A DNA stretch of 64,000 nt, from positions 1 through 64,000 of the forward strand of contig NZ_JARGNU010000001.1 of assembly GCF_029212375.1 (NCBI RefSeq). The letters are read 5' to 3'. The notes under the pieces were generated by a model. That model was not told where the DNA came from. It saw only the letters and a list, made by a program, of their open reading frames with translations, and searched no databases. Made by a program: the position numbers and the translations under genes. The stretch is from Zhongshania sp. (lineage in GTDB: Bacteria > Pseudomonadota > Gammaproteobacteria > Pseudomonadales > Spongiibacteraceae). Below, piece after piece: positions 62,074 through 64,000 of this stretch (position 1 is the stretch's first letter; every line of letters begins with the position of its first letter).

Positions 62074-62910
62074 ATGAGCGAAACCAATCCAGAAATCGGC
62101 AAACGCGCAGAACTACGTGGTGGCTACGGCGCAAATTATCTAGAGGCCGGCGACAAGAGTAAGCCCTGTGTGATTTTGCTGCACGGCTCAGGCCCCGGCG
62201 TGACTGGCTATGCCAACTGGCGCCTATTACTTCCTGAATTACAAAATGATTTCTATGTGTTGGCGCCAGATGTGGTGGGTTTTGGTTACACCGATCACCC
62301 AGAAAATTTTGAATACAACATGGATAATTGGCTGAAATTCATGTGCGACTTTATGGATGCGGTTGGCGTGAGCAAAGCGCACTTTGTGGGCAACTCCTTT
62401 GGTGGCGCCCTCAGCTTGGCAATGGCCGCGCGCCATCCAGAGCGGGTTGAGCGTTTTGTAATGATGGGTGCCGCGGGAATTCACTTCGAAATTACCGAAG
62501 GTCTGCGTTTGGTGTGGGGCTATAAGCCCTCGGTAGAAGCGATGGCCGGACTGATGTCGGTATTTGCGTACAACCAAAATTTAGTGAGTGACGCAATTAT
62601 TGAGTCGCGCTACGAGGCCAGTATTCGTCCGGGTTATCAGGAAGCATACGAGCAGTTATTCCCTGAGCCAATGCAAGAAAAGCTCAACGGTCTGTGTATT
62701 CCCGAAGACGAAATTCGTTTGATTAGTCATGAGGCGCTGGTCGTTCATGGTAGAGAAGACGTCATTGTGCCAATGGAAAACTCCATTAAGGCACACCGTC
62801 TTTTGAAAAACTCCGAACTGCATACCTTCGGTGAGTGTGGTCACTGGACTCAGGTGGAAAAGCCGCGCGCCTTCGCCGATCTGGTGCGTAATTTTTTGAT
62901 GCGGGTTTGA
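62074..62910 (+). CDS. meta-cleavage product C-C hydrolase (alpha/beta fold)
   Basis: This is a 278-aa alpha/beta hydrolase. HGSGPGVTGYANW forms the oxyanion region, GNSFGGALS carries the nucleophilic Ser, VVHGREDVIVP the Asp and FGECGHWTQVEKP the His; the pattern matches BphD/MhpC/CmtE-type hydrolases, which cleave 2-hydroxy-6-oxo-dienoates to a carboxylic acid and 2-hydroxypentadienoate. The ATG at 62074 has GGTGGAGA upstream. Its presence implies that the ring-fission product is a ketone, not an aldehyde. Confidence 0.93.
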   Translation: MSETNPEIGKRAELRGGYGANYLEAGDKSKPCVILLHGSGPGVTGYANWRLLLPELQNDFYVLAPDVVGFGYTDHPENFEYNMDNWLKFMCDFMDAVGVSKAHFVGNSFGGALSLAMAARHPERVERFVMMGAAGIHFEITEGLRLVWGYKPSVEAMAGLMSVFAYNQNLVSDAIIESRYEASIRPGYQEAYEQLFPEPMQEKLNGLCIPEDEIRLISHEALVVHGREDVIVPMENSIKAHRLLKNSELHTFGECGHWTQVEKPRAFADLVRNFLMRV

Positions 62911-62932
62911 TCTCCATACAGGGTAGTAAAAT

Positions 62933-63838
62933 ATGTCGTTAAAACAACGTGCTGCAATCATTGGATCTGGGAATATTGGTACTGATCTGTTGATGAAAAT
63001 GTCCCGTTCCGAGTGGCTGGAACCCGTGTGGATGGTGGGCATAGACGCTGCTTCAGAAGGCTTGCAGCGCGCCGCTGCAATGGGTGTTAACACCACGGCA
63101 GATGGTGTTGATGGATTGCTCGAGGCAGTAAAGCGCGACGGTATTACCATCGCCTTCGACGCCACCTCGGCCTACGCCCACGCCGAAAACAGTCGTAAAT
63201 TGACCGAGCTGGGGGTAACCATGATTGATTTGACGCCCGCAGCAATTGGTCCGTTCTGTATCCCGCCGGTAAATCTTGCGTCCCTTGCCGGAGCGGGTTT
63301 AAACAATGTGAATATGGTGACCTGCGGCGGCCAGGCAACTATTCCGATGGTAGCTGCAGTGTCGCGGGTACAAGCGGTGAGCTACGCTGAGATTATTGCC
63401 ACGGTCGCGTCAAAATCGATTGGCCCTGGCACTCGAATGAATATCGATGAGTTTACTCGCACCACAGCCAGCGCGGTAGAACAGGTTGGCGGCGCGGCTA
63501 AGGGCAAGGCGATTATCGTCGTTAATCCCGCTGAGCCACCACTGATGATGCGGGACACCGTACACTGCTTAGTGGAAGGTGAAACCAAGCAGCAAGAGAT
63601 TATTGACTCGGTACACGCCATGGTGGCTGAAGTTAAAAAATACGTGCCGGGCTATAAATTGGTAAACGGTCCGGTATTCGACGGTAAAAAGGTATCTATC
63701 TTTTTAGAAGTTGAAGGCCTGGGCGATTTCTTGCCCAAATACGCAGGCAATTTAGACATTATGACGGCAGCAGCACTGCGCACTGGCGAAATGCTGGCAC
63801 AGCAACGTGCGTCCGGTGCGCAAGAGGGTGGAGAATAA
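62933..63838 (+). CDS. mhpF: acetaldehyde dehydrogenase (acylating)
   Basis: This 301-aa enzyme turns acetaldehyde, NAD and CoA into acetyl-CoA. The NAD motif is [16 protein letters not shown], and the catalytic Cys131 lies in [11 protein letters not shown]. MhpF/DmpF/BphJ enzymes form a complex with the 4-hydroxy-2-oxovalerate aldolase and channel acetaldehyde; the partner gene begins one base after this stop. Length is normal for the family. Confidence 0.95.
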   Translation: MSLKQRAAIIGSGNIGTDLLMKMSRSEWLEPVWMVGIDAASEGLQRAAAMGVNTTADGVDGLLEAVKRDGITIAFDATSAYAHAENSRKLTELGVTMIDLTPAAIGPFCIPPVNLASLAGAGLNNVNMVTCGGQATIPMVAAVSRVQAVSYAEIIATVASKSIGPGTRMNIDEFTRTTASAVEQVGGAAKGKAIIVVNPAEPPLMMRDTVHCLVEGETKQQEIIDSVHAMVAEVKKYVPGYKLVNGPVFDGKKVSIFLEVEGLGDFLPKYAGNLDIMTAAALRTGEMLAQQRASGAQEGGE

Positions 63839-63839
63839 T

Positions 63840-64000
63840 ATGCAATCATCATCAGTAGCAGTAAAGCTCCACGACATGAGTCTGCGCGACGGCATGCACT
63901 CTAAACAGCACCAGATTAGTCTAGAGGAAATGGTCGCGGTATCCACCGCATTAGATGATGCGGGAATGCCGCTCATTGAAGTAACCCACGGTGACGGCCT
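63840..64000 (+). CDS. mhpE: 4-hydroxy-2-oxovalerate aldolase (partial, runs off the window)
   Basis: The first 53 codons are visible. They include the catalytic N-terminal motif [15 protein letters not shown] and [17 protein letters not shown], which match MhpE/DmpG/BphI (divalent-metal aldolases splitting 4-hydroxy-2-oxovalerate to pyruvate and acetaldehyde). It starts one base after the mhpF stop (TAATATG). The 2-oxopentenoate hydratase expected for the pathway is not seen and may lie further downstream. Confidence 0.88.
   Translation, partial: MQSSSVAVKLHDMSLRDGMHSKQHQISLEEMVAVSTALDDAGMPLIEVTHGDG

Noticed and set aside
62656-63165. 169-codon minus-strand frame across the hydrolase/acetaldehyde dehydrogenase junction
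   Set aside because: It runs antisense to two certain enzymes and has no ribosome site or family features.
1-64000. CRISPR arrays, insertion sequences, prophage, tRNA or rRNA genes
   Set aside because: No regularly spaced repeats, transposase or integrase motifs, tRNA cloverleaf or rRNA sequence were recognised on reading the intergenic regions.

Overview
The window looks like chromosome from an aerobic, hydrocarbon-degrading marine gammaproteobacterium. The evidence is gammaproteobacterial housekeeping genes (hrpB, htpX, rsuA, speDE, acnA), a base composition of roughly half G+C, TonB-dependent receptors, both AlkB-type and CYP153-type alkane hydroxylases and a meta-cleavage aromatic pathway. 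I would place it near the Spongiibacteraceae/Zhongshania group, but that is a guess from gene content and not a phylogeny. I see no rRNA, tRNA, CRISPR array, phage or insertion sequence.

Layout. (1) 0.2-9.4 kb is ordinary chromosome: a small lipoprotein, a lipocalin, RsuA, HrpB, a porin, a minus-strand run (DnaJ-domain membrane protein, hypothetical, HtpX, class II aldolase-like) and an orphan GspF-like membrane protein. (2) 10-14.6 kb holds polyamine genes: speD-speE, then a large PLP decarboxylase followed by a lipoprotein. (3) 14.8-17.5 kb has msrA, a GNAT-nitrilase fusion and a small DUF6489-like protein. (4) 17.6-25.2 kb has acnA divergent from a three-gene 2-oxoacid oxidoreductase operon whose first gene encodes an FAD/4Fe-4S electron-transfer subunit. 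(5) 25.3-37.1 kb has an acyltransferase and a TetR regulator, divergent from a TonB receptor and a CoA-thioester operon (crotonase, acyl-CoA ligase, acyl-CoA dehydrogenase, DUF7064-like protein, APH-type kinase, thioesterase, MFS). (6) 37.2-44.7 kb holds a second beta-oxidation-like set (MaoC hydratase, SDR, HMG-CoA-synthase-like/DUF35 fusion, thiolase, CoA-transferase, acyl-CoA dehydrogenase). (7) 45.2-48.2 kb has a second TonB receptor and an unusual Leu/Gly-rich exported protein. (8) 48.3-57.6 kb is an alkane island: AlkS/MalT-like regulator, CYP153, [2Fe-2S] ferredoxin, AlkJ-like GMC dehydrogenase, FadL-like porin and AlkB-like monooxygenase. (9) 57.8-59.5 kb has AraC and MarR regulators. 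(10) 59.9-64 kb is a meta-cleavage operon (extradiol dioxygenase, SDR, Rieske ferredoxin, C-C hydrolase, acetaldehyde dehydrogenase, aldolase) that runs off the window.

Taken together, outer-membrane entry (TonB receptors, FadL), terminal oxidation (CYP153, AlkB), alcohol oxidation (GMC), CoA activation and beta-oxidation-like steps, and aromatic ring cleavage would feed acetyl-CoA and pyruvate into central metabolism. Catabolic units appear to have their own local regulator, and several promoter regions carry clear repeat operators: twin palindromes between tetR and the TonB receptor, and direct repeats nested in an inverted repeat between alkB and araC. Part 2 stresses these operators, a possible 4-hydroxyacyl-CoA phosphorylation route, and a thiolase-superfamily protein that seems to lack its catalytic cysteine.
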